Source of the DNA: Thelonectria olida
Taxonomy: Eukaryota > Ascomycota > Sordariomycetes > Hypocreales > Nectriaceae
Reading direction: 5' to 3'
Assembly: GCA_020736575.1 (NCBI GenBank)
Contig: JAGPYM010000002.1
Location: 1,674,001 to 1,738,000, forward strand
Length of the DNA: 64,000 bases
Part shown: positions 1-12,700 of the stretch, piece by piece
Position numbering within the stretch: position 1 is the first letter of the stretch
Layout of the letters: every line of letters begins with the position of its first letter
The notes under the pieces: model-generated
Databases searched by the model: none
What the model was told of the DNA's origin: nothing
What the model saw: only the letters and a program-made list of their open reading frames with translations
Translations under genes and position numbers: made by a program

Positions 1-1609
1 CACAGAGATTCACAAGCTTGAGGCCTTGTTCACCGTCGACACTGAGAAGCTCAAGGAAGTTACTGACCACTTCGTTGAGGAGCTCGCCAAGGGTACGTCT
101 CATCTTCATTCTTTTGGATATATTCATCTGACGCAATTTACAGGCCTGAGCGTCGAAGGCGGAAGCATCGTGAGTGAAAGAAAGAGAGACACTATGCGGA
201 TATTGTAGGACTGACATGTCCCTAGCCTATGAACCCGACCTGGGTTATGTCCTATCCCGATGGGTACGAGACGGGAACGTATCTGGCCCTCGATATGGGT
301 GGTACCAACCTCCGAGTCTGTGAAATTACTCTGACCGACGAGAAGTCCGAGTTCGATATCATCCAGTCCAAGTACCGCATGCCTGAGGAGCTCAAGTCGG
401 CTACTGCTGAAGAGCTTTGGGAGTACATTGCCGACTGTCTGTACCAGTTCATTGAGACCCATCACGGTGATTGCGCCAACATCGAGAAGCTTCCTCTTGG
501 TTTCACCTTTTCCTACCCTGCCACCCAGAACTACATTGATGAGGGTATCCTTCAACGATGGACCAAGGGCTTCGACATTGACGGTGTCGAGGGTGAGAAC
601 ATCGTCCCAATGTTCGAGAAGGCCTTGCAGGAGAGAGTAAGCACCAACCTCAACGGCGGTTTTCAATGAACACCACTGACAACTCTTAGGGCGTGCCGAT
701 TAAACTGGCTGCTTTGATCAACGACACCACGGGTACCCTGATTGCCTCGGCCTATACCGACGACGAGATCAAGATGGGATGTATCTTTGGCACTGGTTGC
801 AATGCCGCTTATATGGAGGACTGTGGCTCTATTCCCAAGATCGCTCACCTCAACCTTCCTCCGGACGCTCCAATGGCTATCAACTGTGAGTGGGGTGCCT
901 TTGATAACGAACACAAGGTGCTCCCTCGTACAGCTTATGATATTGCCATTGACCACGACTCCCCTCGTCCTGGCCAGCAGGCTTTTGAGAAGATGATCGC
1001 TGGTCTTTACCTTGGCGAAATCTTCCGACTGGTTTTGGTTGACCTCGCTGAGAACAAGCATATTTTCGAGGGACAGGATTATTCCCTCCTTCGCAAGCCA
1101 TACTCGCTGGATGCATCCTTCCTGTCATTTGTTGAAGAGTATGTCCTCTGAACTTTGTCTTATGAACCGAGCTAACTTAGCATAGGGATCCTTTTGAGAA
1201 CTTGCAAGAGGTTCACGACTTGATCTCGTCCAAGCTCAAGCTGGCGTGCACGCGCCCCGAACTCGAACTTATCCGTCGCCTTGCCGAACTCATTGGAACC
1301 CGAGCCGCTCGCCTCTCGGCCTGCGGTGTGGCTGCTATTTGCAAGAAGAAGAATTACGAGACGTGCCACGTTGGTGCTGACGGTTCCGTTTTCAACAAGT
1401 ATCCCAACTTCAAGGAGCGAGGTGCCCAGGCTCTGCGCGAGATCCTCGACTGGCCTAAGAAGAAGAACCGCAGGGCGGAAGACCCCGTTGAGATTCTCCC
1501 CGCCGAAGATGGTAGCGGTGTGGGCGCTGCGCTGATTGCTGCGTTGACCCTCAAACGCATCAACGCGGGCAATCTGGCCGGTGTTTTGCACCCCGAAAAC
1601 TTCAAGTAA
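1..1609 (+). CDS. hxk: Hexokinase, 5' end cut off by window
   Basis: Phosphorylates glucose and other hexoses with ATP in the cytosol, the first step of glycolysis. Reading opens in frame at base 2; by family comparison only the first few dozen residues are missing. Proposed exons are 2-92, 144-169, 226-636, 690-1138 and 1186-1609, and each junction keeps the frame. Visible motifs are the phosphate-binding LALDMGGTNLRVC, the sugar-binding LGFTFSYPATQ, INDTTGTLIASAY, GTGCNAAYME, EWGAFDNE and the C-terminal adenosine-site DGSGVGAALIAAL. The FSYPATQ form fits hexokinase better than glucokinase. The second exon is only 26 nt. The gene converges on the RMT2 gene, with about 170 bp between the stop codons. 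The assignment is firm; only the start is unseen. Confidence 0.95.
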
Positions 1610-1779
1610 AGGCCTAATTAGGACGGTGGATGGGCGTGTGGCAATCACGAGGTAACGAACGACGAAAAAAAAATCCGAGGTAGAGAAGAGCAGCCTGGAG
1701 ACGAGTAGATAGGTTGGTTTCGGACTATCATAGGTGGGCTTTAGATCAGGTAGACCCAATGACATTTCAAATGCGACTC

Positions 1780-3163
1780 CTAGCCCATGAAGGCGCAAAT
1801 GGGCAGCCGATACTCTGTTGAGAATGGTTAGCTGTGTTTTGAACGGAGGGATGATGGTACCACAAGGGAGAGAAGACGTCCGGCGACTTCCTCCCTCCCT
1901 CATGGTAGCCTCGGGGGTCTCACTATCGAGCGTCCAATATCGTCTGCGCACTCCCTTCCACTCTCCCTTACCCGCCTCATCCAAGCCGGCCATGTCGACA
2001 TCACTTTCTTCCCACTCGACATCAAGACCCGCATCGGCGCATTGCATCTCAACCACCTTTGTGTACACATCGTAGCAGATTTTCCTGTCAGCGCCGAGGC
2101 CGTTGAAGAAGCTGAACCGGCCCTCTTGGTCCATGATGCCAATGACGTACTCGGTGAAGAACATGCGCAGCTGCGAGTAGTCCTCGCCAAAGGTATCAAA
2201 GTAGATGGCGTCGTAGACCTCCCCGTCTGCGAGCAGTTTAGGGACAATGTCCTGCCATCGGCCCTTATGAACCTTGAAAGCGCCCTCCTCAGGACCGCTC
2301 TTCTCCCATTCAGGGCCGAACTTGGAGTCTGGCTTGGAGAGGTGTTCCAGCACTGATGGATGTGCCTCAATGATGTGGTGCCGGGAGGGTTTGAGGTCGG
2401 CAAACATGCCGTCGACAATGCCCATACCGAAGCCAATGTTGAGAATGCGCTTACCAGGGCCCGAGTCTGGGATCAGAGCAGCAACGGAGCGGCGCATAAT
2501 GTCCGTTTCCCAGGCCATCATGACCCCGTTGAGGTCGGAGTCGACGAGTTTATCATCGTCGTAAGTCAACTTTGAGCTGAGATACTCTTCACTCGTGACG
2601 GGCTTCTCACCAGCGTCAGGTGGGACGAACTTAGGTTCTTCTACAACAGCTTCGGGGGCTTCAGGATCAGCATTGGCCGTCTCCTCGACCGCATCATGCT
2701 CCATTTCCTCATCCTCGTCGTCAGGGCCCGATGATAGCTCCTCGTAGTCGCCCATCAGGGCAAAGAGAAGCTCGGCACGAACGCCAGCATCAACGCATAA
2801 ATTGTATAGGGCCTTGCGCCCTAGACGGAGCGCAACGCACCCAGGAGTCTCGTTATTGGCATCAACATCGTTCCAGATGGCACCGGTCAGGAACAAGTCT
2901 TGAACAACATCGCGGGCTTCCTCAACGCATCCGTCTTCCTCCTCACCATCATCATCGGGTGATGCTGGACCGCAAGCTCGAATGGCAGCGTGGAGGGGGG
3001 TCTCGCCAGTCTTGGGATCTTGGGCGCTGGCGGAGCCGCCAGAGCGCAGAAGGGCCTTGAGGTCGTCACGATCGTGAGCCCAGGCGTGGTAGAGGAGCTG
3101 GCGGGTATCGTCCGGGCAATCGGCGGAGATGCGGGCGGGCATGGAGTCGTCAATGGCTGTCAT
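1780..3163 (-). CDS. RMT2: RMT2-type protein arginine N-methyltransferase
   Basis: SAM-dependent enzyme of the Rmt2 family, which in yeast methylates the delta nitrogen of an arginine in ribosomal protein L12. The N-terminal ~130 residues are ankyrin-like (TGETPLHAAI), followed by an acidic linker (around residues 145-185) and a Rossmann methyltransferase domain with NIGFGMGIVD (SAM loop) and YDAIYFDTFGEDY. Start is the ATG at 3163. The frame stays open far past the real end, into the hexokinase gene on the other strand. I therefore propose exons 3163-1924 and 1814-1780 with a GTGAGA donor and CAACAG acceptor. This restores the family C-terminus YWTLDKYRLPICAFMG and stops at 1780. The protein is about 424 aa. 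It shares an upstream region with the divergent VTC4 gene. Confidence 0.92.
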
Positions 3164-4550
3164 TTTGAATTTCTCGGCCGGACATCGATCGGTGGTGGGA
3201 GGGGCAGGACAACGGAAGGGCCACGCGGGGTCGTTTTTGGAGGGGCAGGACAGATGGTTGGTTACGTAGCCCAGGGAGAGCTCGAGACGTTTCTGTTAAG
3301 AGACACAAGGAATTCCGTTTAGGGAAATTGGTCGTGTGAGCGATCTCAGTTGTACTGGAAATGTTGTATTAGATCTGGCACAGCAAAGGAAGCTCAGGAA
3401 CCGCCCGTGCCGCAGAGTAGCTTGACGATCTGGCACAAGATTCCAGAGTGCGGTTTGGTGAATGTGATGGGAAAAAAAAATCTGGTGTCTCCCTGGCCCT
3501 GCCCCGCCTGCACGCTCCCGGATCGGCCTAGAATCGAGGGATCCATTGACTCCAAGCCCGAGTTGAGTCTCGGTGAGGCCTCGGTGTTGTGTGCGGAAGT
3601 GGTCCCCAGTCGGCAGGCTTGGGTGGCAATCGCGTCCACTCTTCAGCGGGCCAGTTGACACTTTAGCCAGTTCGTGAGCTGGTCCGTGGTCTGTTCTCTG
3701 GCAGTAGGTTCTTTGGCTGGGATTTGTTGAGTTCAGGGTCTCCAGTACAGCTCTCCCTGGGCGGCAATGGGCCCTTGGCTGCAGCGGCGGTCGGCGGAAC
3801 GAACGGCAAGCAGCCACTAACAAAAAAGTGGGATCACCATCTCAGCTCTCAGCTTGAGGTGGTGAAATTGGGCTTCGTTAACTAGGTACGTAGCATGGAA
3901 GGTAGTTACTTTGACTGAACAACGGATGCAGTCAGATATTGGCACCATGGTCTCACTGTTGAACCCTCTGCGCCCGAAGTTTCATCCTTCGGTGGATTTA
4001 AAGTAAGGTACCCGACCTCTCTCATCATGCCGAATGGAACAGCTCCTACCTTAGCCATCACGGTGGGCTTCGCAGCAAAAAAACAACAAAGGCACGTTCC
4101 AGAGGCCGACTCATTGATTCGCCAATGCGTTTTTAGAGGGGCCCCGGGTTCACGCTAAGGCGCCTATGACCTACCTCGTAACACTACCTCAAGCCCCGTG
4201 TTGAAACCAATTGTTCAAGTTGAAGGGCTAGCATCATCCTCGCCTCGTCACCTGCCGTGAGGTGCATTTCCGACCTCCGTTCCGTAACCCCAGCGCCTCT
4301 TTCAAAACCCTCAGGCCCTTGTTGTCTCGTCACTGTTCTGCAGCAGGTAAGGTCCAGCCATCACCTCTGCCTTTCCATCTATCGTGCAAACCAGCCACCT
4401 CGATCCGCCCGCGCCCATCCATTGCATCGCCGATGCAACTTCTCGTTCAATGCGCTCATGCTTATCGTCCAGGACCTAAAGACCCGTCATAGAACTTGGA
4501 CCAGCACTCGCGCCGGCACTCCTCCCACGATTCGACCCGGTGTCGTCGTC
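3164..4550. promoter_or_regulatory. Divergent intergenic region RMT2 / VTC4
   Basis: This gap of about 1.4 kb lies between two divergent starts and holds no supportable gene. It contains a copy of the motif TAGGTACGTA at 3883-3892 and a Pho4/NUC-1-like CACGTT at 4093-4098, about 450 bp before the VTC4 start. The last 200 bp before VTC4 are pyrimidine-rich with a GTAAGG at about 4347, so a 5'UTR intron is possible. Promoter role is inferred from position only. Confidence 0.5.
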
Positions 4551-6989
4551 ATGAAGTTCGGCGAGCAGCTCCGCTCCAGCGTTATCCACGAGTACCAGTG
4601 GTATTACATCGATTACGATGGATTGAAGGAGGAGATCAAGAATGCCACCGGCGACCCCAAGCCCGGCGGCAAGGGTCGCGCCGAATGGTGCGAGGACGAC
4701 GAGGCGCGATTCGTTGCGAAGCTCGAGGCCGAGCTCGAGAAAGTCCACACCAAGCAGCAGGTTAAGGCCATGGAGATTTCCCGCCGCATAGCGGTCAGCG
4801 AGCGGGAGGTTAAAGAAGTTGTTAACCGGCTCAATGAGCGTGGCCTGGGCGAGAATGGCCCTACCGAGGAAGAGTTCATGCTTCTCGAAGAGGACCTGAG
4901 CGACATTATCGCTGACGTTCACGATCTTGCCAAGTTCGTCCAGCTCAACTATACCGGTTTCTATAAGATTATCAAGAAGCATGATGTAAGCCAACTGCTT
5001 CAAAACAGATGTGCCTTGTTCATTGTCTAATCACATTGCTCGCAGAAACTGACCGGATGGCACCTCAAACCCGTATTCGATACCCGACTCAAGGCCAAGC
5101 CCTTCTACAAGGAGAACTACGACGCCTCCGTTATCAAGCTGTCCACCCTTTACGACCTCGTTCGAACTCGTGGAAACCCTGTCAAGGGCGACAGCGCCGC
5201 AGGCGGCAGCCAAGCTAGCTTCGTTCGACAGACGACCAAATACTGGGTGCATCCTGACAACGTCACGGAACTGAAGCTCATCATCCTTAAACATCTGCCT
5301 GTGCTCGTCTTCAACCCGAGTAAGGAGTTTGAACAACAGGATTCAGCAATCACTTCTATTTACTACGACAACCCTGACACTTGGGAGCTCTACGAGGGTC
5401 GGCTGAAGAAGACTGAGGGTGCCGAGGCGATTCGTCTCCGATGGTACGGAGGAATGCAAACCGAGACCATCTTCGTTGAGCGCAAGACCCACCGTGAGGA
5501 CTGGACTGGTGAAAAGTCTGTCAAGGCTCGTTTCGCCATCAAGGAAAAGAATGTCAATTCGTACATGAAGGGAGAATTGCTCCCCGCCGCCATCTTCGAG
5601 AAGGCTCGCAAGGAGGGCAAGAAGTCCGAAAAGGCCATTGCAGAGGACGAGCGTTTGGCGTCCGAGATCCAGTACTCTGTCCTGAAAAAGGGTTACAAGC
5701 CTGTCTGCCGATCTTTCTACAACCGTACTGCTTTCCAGCTTCCCGCCGATGCTCGAGTCCGTATCTCCCTGGACACGGAGCTTACCATGGTGCGAGAGGA
5801 CAACCTCGATGGTCGCCGCCGATCGGGGGATAACTGGCGACGTATGGATATTGGTGTCGACTGGCCTTTCTCCCAGATCCCCAAGGAGGATGTTGAGCTA
5901 TTCCCCTACGCCGTTCTTGAGGTCAAGCTCCAGACCCAAATGGGCCAGGAACCCCCCGAGTGGGTTCGTCAGCTGATTTCATCCCACTTGGTTGAAGCTG
6001 TCCCTAAGTTCTCCAAGTTTATCCACGGCACTGCTGTCTTGTTCCCCGATCGTATTAACTTGCTTCCTTTCTGGATGCCTCAGATGGATGTTGACATCCG
6101 CAAACCCGCTACTCACGACTTTGGCATTCGTCGTCCTGGTCTGTCTGGAACAACCACCACATCAGATGACGAGGATGATTTGGATTCAGACGACGAGGAA
6201 GTCGCCCCGAGCCGTCCTGGTGCGCGCAACGGGAACGGGGAATCGAGTGCCCAGGGCGCCCGGCGAGGTGGATTGCCCTCTGATGTTGAGGGCCAGATTG
6301 CTGATGTAGTGGCTGAGGATGACAACTGCCCGATTTACGATTCCGACGATGAGTATGATGAAAACTACGAGTTGGAACAGGCGAAGAGAATTGGTGGATG
6401 GAAATACTACTCGACTCTCGTCTCAATCAAGAGTCGAGCGTTGGCCCGTGGAGCGCTCAACGTCGCCTCTTATGCGATTCCACAACCCCGCAGCACGCAG
6501 GTGCCCAGAAGCGATCGCCTTCAAGCACTCTTTGGCCAATCGGAGATTCAGACCAAGAAGTTCAAGGCTCCCAAGGGCAAGAAGATTTATGTGCCGGTTC
6601 GCGTGGAGCCCAAGGTCTACTTTGCCGCCGAGCGAACTTTCTTGGGATGGGTAAGTTCAAGCTTGTCATGACCACACGTGGACATATGACTGACATGTAT
6701 ATTACAGCTCGAGTATTCCATCTATGTTGGCGCCATTGCGGTTGCGTTGCTCAACTTTGGCGAGCACCCGACGCCAACCGCTTTCTGGATTTCGGGCATC
6801 TTTACGCTTCTGGCCATCTTGAGCCTGTGCTACTCAGTGGGCACGTATCTTTACCGAAGCAACGCCATCCGAACACGCAAGGTGGTCCAGTACTACGACC
6901 GGGTAGGGCCCAGTGTTCTCTGCGCAGCCCTGTTCGTGGCGGTTGCGGTTAACTTTGGATATGAGGGCCGAGAACGAAAGCTATGGTAA
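4551..6989 (+). CDS. VTC4: Vacuolar transporter chaperone 4, polyphosphate polymerase
   Basis: Catalytic subunit of the VTC complex, which makes inorganic polyphosphate from ATP at the vacuolar membrane and moves it into the lumen. Exons 4551-4985, 5046-6650 and 6708-6989 give 773 aa. Order: SPX inositol-pyrophosphate sensor (residues 1 to about 150), CYTH-like polymerase domain (about 200-480), an acidic Asp/Glu/Ser linker, and a C-terminal domain of three membrane helices encoded by the last exon. The basic tunnel residues expected of an active VTC4 are visible: [10 protein letters not shown] (Lys about 210), [39 protein letters not shown] and KFSKFIHG. These separate it from the inactive VTC2/3 type. 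The start MKFGEQL is the usual SPX opening. A CACGTG hexamer lies in the last intron. Confidence 0.95.
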
Positions 6990-7691
6990 GATGTGCCTAA
7001 AATGTAGGATGGATGCATCGGCATGATTCCGGGAGGAGTTGATTGGCAAAGAAGGTTTGGCCTGTCTCAGCTGGTGGTGGCTTAGTACTGTAGTGAGCCC
7101 TTGGGAAGAGGAGGGACTCAGGTAGCAGCGTGCTTTGTATGGTCGGCATTCTCTTGGTGTCTATTAGAGGAGTGTGTTGGAGTAATTAGTTAATTATATC
7201 TAGTGCAGAGTTCACAATTGACAGCGTCGATGACAGGTGCCATTTTTCATCCTCGTGATCAACGCCTCTGGTCGACTAAGACGGGATAAGAGACTTTAAG
7301 GCCTGAAGTCAGCTCTCGAGTTCTTTGTGGTGAAGCTGCACCCAGCGCCCGGGGAGATGCACAACCGAGCTTCAGCCTCAGCTACACGTAGCCTGTTCGC
7401 ACATGGCTAGATTGAATTGGCATCAAGCCTAGTTAGAACTTTGGTGAGTGATCTCAGCTTGCTCTCGTCGTCAGCTCCACCGCGACCTGTGGCTGCTGTG
7501 TTGTACAAATAGCGATGCAATGTCTCAGTTGCTGCATGAGCCATAATCTCTAATCCGCTCTTGCTTCCCTTCACTCGCACCTGCCCGAGCTGCCTACGTG
7601 GACAGCAACTCGTATTCGTTCTTCACTTACTCATATTTGTTCTCTCTTCAACCACATCGCTTCTTGATTGATCCCATCGCCAACGCCCAAA
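6990..7691. other. Intergenic, no gene seen
   Basis: About 700 bp between the VTC4 stop and the cystathionine gamma-synthase-like start. It should hold the VTC4 3'UTR and the promoter and 5'UTR of the next gene; the last 120 bp are pyrimidine-rich. No ORF with family resemblance was seen. Confidence 0.5.
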
Positions 7692-9480
7692 ATGGTCATT
7701 CTAAGACCTCAGTCCGAGTTTGGCTGCGCACCACCGCCCCAAACCCCCTACAGCATCATCACCAACCTCCCTACTTGGGCCAATGCAAAGGCATTCCGCG
7801 ATGGTGACCCGACGCCGCTCTCCAAGATTGTTCACTTGTACCCTCGCTTTCTGCCCATGCAGTTCGCTGCCCAGGTGAGTCTAAACGACATAACAAGTCT
7901 CCTTTATAGCTGACAAGGTATGCTTCTGATAAATCTAGCTAGAACGAGCTATCCTCGAGAAGCTGGGCATAGAGGGCAAACGGGCCTTGATCTACCTCAA
8001 CCCTGAAATTTGGCCCTACACTCAGCGTCACATCACTCTCCCAAACCGCGGGCCTTTCCGCATGACTGTTGATGAAGTCACCTTGAAGATTGTCGACGTC
8101 GCTGGCCATCGAATCTATGTTGTTGTCTATGATCCCCGAAAGACCTTTGGCGTCCTTGCGAGCTGGGGAAACCCCGGCCTTGGAATCTCTATTCGTGGAG
8201 CTGAGAAGCTGCTTAGTGGCATCGATGGCCTGAAGGAGGTGGACTTTGACGGAACCGCCAGTCTCCCAGAACCAACTTGGACCCCTGAGACGGCAGCCCA
8301 TCAGGGCCTCCGCGAGAGAATCATCGAGCTGCTGCATCGCTCGCCTATTGATCCAGCCAAGATCAAGTGCAGCGCCGACCATGTCTATCTGTACCCTACA
8401 GGAATGGCGGCCATCTATCATACAACCAACCGACTGTTGAAATACCGGCCTGGTACCACTGTCATTCTCGGCGTCATCTTTCACAACACGCACCATCACC
8501 TCCTCGAAGAGACTCCCCTCGGTCTCAGGCACTTTGGCAAGGTTGACAAGGGAGGCCTTGATCTGTTTGAAAACTGGCTTAAAGAAGAGAAGGAGGCGGG
8601 CAGAGACGTGAGCTATGCATTTGTTGAGATTCCCGGGAACCCAAACTTGGATTCACCTGATGTTGCCCGCTTGAAGCGTCTTGTAAGTGAGATCTTGGAA
8701 ATCCATCTCATCTTAGGCGACCGTACGTACTAACTATTGCCCTGCTAGTCTGAGGCATACGGCTTTGTGCTCATCGTGGATGACACCGTCGCCGGTTTCG
8801 CGAACGTCGACGTCTTCCCTCATAGCGACATCCTGCTGACGTCCTTGACAAAGTCTTTCAGCGGCAAGGCCGACGTCATGGGTGGCTCAATCGTTCTGAA
8901 TCAGATGTCACCTCACTATGAGGCTCTTGCACCCTTGTTTAAATCAACTTTTCACAACGAGTTGTTCGCAGTCGATGCCGAAGTCCTCCTCTCCAACTCT
9001 CACGGCTTCCTCGAGAGGACTCGTATCCTCAACCGCAACGCCGAGGCCATGGCAAACTTTTTGCACGACGCCAAGTCTCTCCCGAACTCGCCCGTAGTTG
9101 ATGTTCAGTATCCGTCTCTTCTGCCCACCAAGCCTAATTATGACGCTGTGAAGCGACCAGCCACGTCTGACTTGCCTGATCCGGGCTACGGATGTCTCCT
9201 GACAGTCAACTTTGACTCTGTCGACACTGCCATTGCCTTCTACGACCGTTGCGGGTTTTATCCTAGCCCTCATCTCGGCGGACACGTCACCCTCGTCTTT
9301 GCTTACAACATGACTGTCTTCAGCAAGAAACCCGCCGAATGCGCCGAAATGAGAGAACTGGGTGTCAAAGAGGAGGGCGTCCGCCTCTCAGCTGGTCTGG
9401 AAAAGGAGGAGGATCTCATTGACACATTGAAGGATGCATTGGACGCCGCGATCCAGGTCAAGAAAAATATGGCGTCCTAA
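7692..9480 (+). CDS. Cystathionine gamma-synthase-like PLP enzyme
   Basis: Member of the Cys/Met-metabolism PLP-dependent family, fungal long form (552 aa, compared with about 380-400 aa for the bacterial MetB core). The likely reaction is gamma-replacement on an O-acylhomoserine to give cystathionine in methionine synthesis. Exons 7692-7874, 7939-8682 and 8749-9480. The N-terminal 60 residues carry the fungal pattern TPYSIITNLPTW ... YPRF. The PLP pocket is visible: YPTGMAAI, a conserved aspartate in LIVDDTVAG, and the Schiff-base lysine in LTSLTKSFSGKADVMGG (Lys about 344). Fungi often keep several paralogues of this type (yeast STR2, YML082W, YLL058W), so assignment to the main met-7-type enzyme is not certain. 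The start ATG sits just before VILRPQSEFG. Confidence 0.85.
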
Positions 9481-9737
9481 CTTAAACTTTGCTTGGGTTG
9501 TTGCGGGAATGACTTGTAATCACATGTTATCTTGGTAACGTTTTCAGGTTAAGATGAAAGACTTATTCAACTCGATACGTCTGGTATTAATCAGCAAATA
9601 AACAAAGATAGCCAAACGGCTACCTATTCTGCATTACATAGAAAGTGCCAGCGCCTTATGCCGTAAGCAAAGATCCCTTGTAATCCGACCCAGCCTCATT
9701 CACGTCATTTCGTCAACACCTAACTTGCCAACAGCCT

Positions 9738-12700
9738 TCAAACAACAGCCGTCACTCTACGGACAGTCCTCCTCGCGCCCTCTCCGCTAATCATGATAGC
9801 ATTTTCGGCCTCAAGGGCCCTCATCACCTCACTGAACTCGGATTGCTCCACGGGGAGGCTAGCACCCTCACCGAGCCGACGGGAAACGTCACCCCATCGA
9901 ACTGAATTGCCGCCGGCTGTCATGTCGTCGAGAAGATGGATCAACGCATCCTTTAGTTCCTCGCGGCGCTTACGCTCGGCGGCACTGGTGCCCTCGGTCA
10001 AGAGACTCATGTCAATGCGGCCCTGGGAGTCGGTGGCGGCGGTCTTGAGTGCAGACTGGATGAGACGGTTGGCCTCGGCGACGTCATCTGTGGTGACGGT
10101 ATCGGCGAGACGCATCTTTGCGTGGGCCTCGGAGAGACGGATCATGGATTCGAGCTGACGAGTGGTGGCGGTGATGCGCTTGTCTGCGGTGCGGACGTCC
10201 TGGCCGAGGGAACGCATGGCGACATAGGCTTCGACGAGTGCCTCGGCTGCTTCTTGGGAGATTTTGGGCTGGATCTTGGAGCGTGCGTAGGAGATGTAGA
10301 GGGTGAGGAACTCGACGGGGAGGATGTCGTTGTCGGTTGGGGCGGAGTGAGGCTTATCTTCCAGATAGAGAGACAGGAGATGCTTAGCGAGGCGCCTGTC
10401 GTTCTTCTCATCGGCGCGGTCGAGCATGAGGTAGACAAGATCGAAACGGGAAAGAAGGGTTGGGGGCAGATCAATGTTCTGGGGGACGGGAAGATCGGGA
10501 TTGTATCGACTGCCGATGGGATTGGCAGAGGCGAGGATACTGGTTCGGGCGTTGAGAGTGGTGATGATGCCCGCCTTGGCGACGGAAACGGTCTGCTGCT
10601 CCATGACTTCGTGGAGGACGGAACGGGTGGCATCCGACATTTTGTCGAACTCATCGATGCAACAGACACCGCCATCGGAAAGGACCAACGCGCCAGACTC
10701 GAGCACCAGCGAGCGAGTCTCGGGGTCTCGAGTCACGTATGCAGTAAGACCGACGGCTGACGAACCCTTGCCACTGGTGTAGACACCGCGAGGGGCAATC
10801 TTGTGAACGTAGCCCAGCAATTGAGACTTGGCGGTAGAAGGGTCACCGCAGAGGAGGACATTGATGTCACCACGGTACTTGGGGCTTCCGCCCTTTTGGA
10901 AAGTCTTATTGGTGCCGCCAAAAAGCTGGAGAAGGATACCCTTTTTCACATCGTCCATTTCATAGATTGATGGGGCGAGAGACCGAGCAAGGAGCTCGTA
11001 GATGTCAGCTCGAGCTGCAGTCTCGTGAATTTTCTCCTCCTCCTCAGCACTGATGGTGCGGGTTTCCTCGATGTTGTTATCACCGTTCTCGGCATCCTCT
11101 TCACCAGCAATGCCTAGGGTTGAAGGGTCGGCACCCATACGTTTCTTGTCAACCTTTTGGATGTGCAGAACGTCGACATATGTTTTGTGCACGCTCTTGA
11201 GGGCCCGCTGTCGAGGGTTCACACGCACAGGGCTCACGCGGAAAATACCCGTCAACTCGACACGATCACCGGCCTTGCAGAAGTCAACTAGCTCGTTATA
11301 GACGCAGACCGAAACCGAGTGTGGGGTCTGGCCAGGAGGTACCGCGTCGGGGGTCTCTTGGAGCTTAATGACTTGCTTGTCCTCGAAGGAGCACCGGTTG
11401 TGGACAATTTGCATCGAGTTCTTGGACTGACATTGCTCACGGGGGCATTCCGTAGGTTCCCGGATTCGTCCACGATCAAGGCCAACGTTGACTGAGTGAT
11501 TACAAACATTGCAACGGAAGAAGGCATCCTTCATGTCAGGAATGACAGGAGTAGTTCGAATCACTAGGCCCTTGATAGAAATGAGGCGGTCCATATCTAT
11601 GACACGTTAGTGTGGGGGAAAATCCAAGGCATATCCGAGTTCACTTACCAGATGGGTTCAGGTCTCTTAAATTGATGGTCTTGTCCAGGCCGAAAGGACG
11701 AACAACGTAGATATTGGAGGCAACCTGATCCTCCAATGAAGGCTGGTTATCTTGTGCAGGCCGAGGAGTGGGAGGCTCCTCGGGTCTGTCAGAGCTGAGA
11801 AACACAGGCTCCGAGCTCTGGGTGCTATTCTGAGACGCTTGGTGGCCGGCGGTGCTTTGAGAGGACCGGTTTCTCAGGGTCTCGGCCCGTGCCAGTTCAA
11901 CCATCATATCATGGGCCGACTGATCCATCACCGGAACAATCTCCTGGGGATAGGCTTGGACCTGATGCCATAGTTTTCGGGTGGGTGGGTACAAGTTCAG
12001 GTCCGAAATATCAAGGTACAGCCTAGACGTTCCCAGAAGAAGCATATTCTCCAAGGCCTCCCAGTATGGTTTCGATTCCGCCTCAGGGTCCGCCGATACC
12101 TCGGCATCTGAAAGGCCATCTCGGTATAGGCGATACTTTTGTGTGAAATTTCGAAGGAAGTCTTTGAAAGTAGCAAAGGTATCGTCGATGGAGACGGTTG
12201 TACCCCAAATCAAGCTTTGGCCTTGTCCGCCAAGAGCATCGGCCTCGGAGGTATTGGGATCTCGGTTGGGGAAAGTTGCGGCATCTGATCCATCAACGGG
12301 GCCTTCGCGCACGACACGGCCGGCATCGTCTAGGATGATACGACGGGCAGCACGGGGTGTGCGAGCTGCATCAGAGTTGATATCGCCTCGACGGTGGGGC
12401 GCAGAGCTACCAAGTTGGGATCCAATGAAGAGACCACTGCTCTCACTTCGTAGCTCTGACTGTTGTCGCAACGATCTGCCGGGGCTAGAACTTTCGTAGC
12501 GAATGGGTGACGATTCTAAGACTGTTAACACCCTCCCTTCCAGGTGTGAAGCTTTCATCTCACCTCCAGCAAGCCCATGGCTGGCTCTCGGGGTCCTTTG
12601 AGGATCATCCTCTTGTGTATCGGTCATCTGGCGCAGCGGCGAGCTGGGAATATCACTGCGAGCGCGGGTGCTCTGGCTGTTGGTCATGTGTCGCAAAGGC

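Noticed and set aside
1172..1779. C-terminal half of a 663-codon minus-strand frame continuing RMT2 across the hexokinase 3' end
   Set aside because: It is antisense to hexokinase exons, has no family similarity beyond the methyltransferase, and a well-placed intron gives the conserved RMT2 ending.
10122..10760. 212-codon plus-strand frame opposite MCM4
   Set aside because: Antisense shadow of the conserved AAA+ domain.
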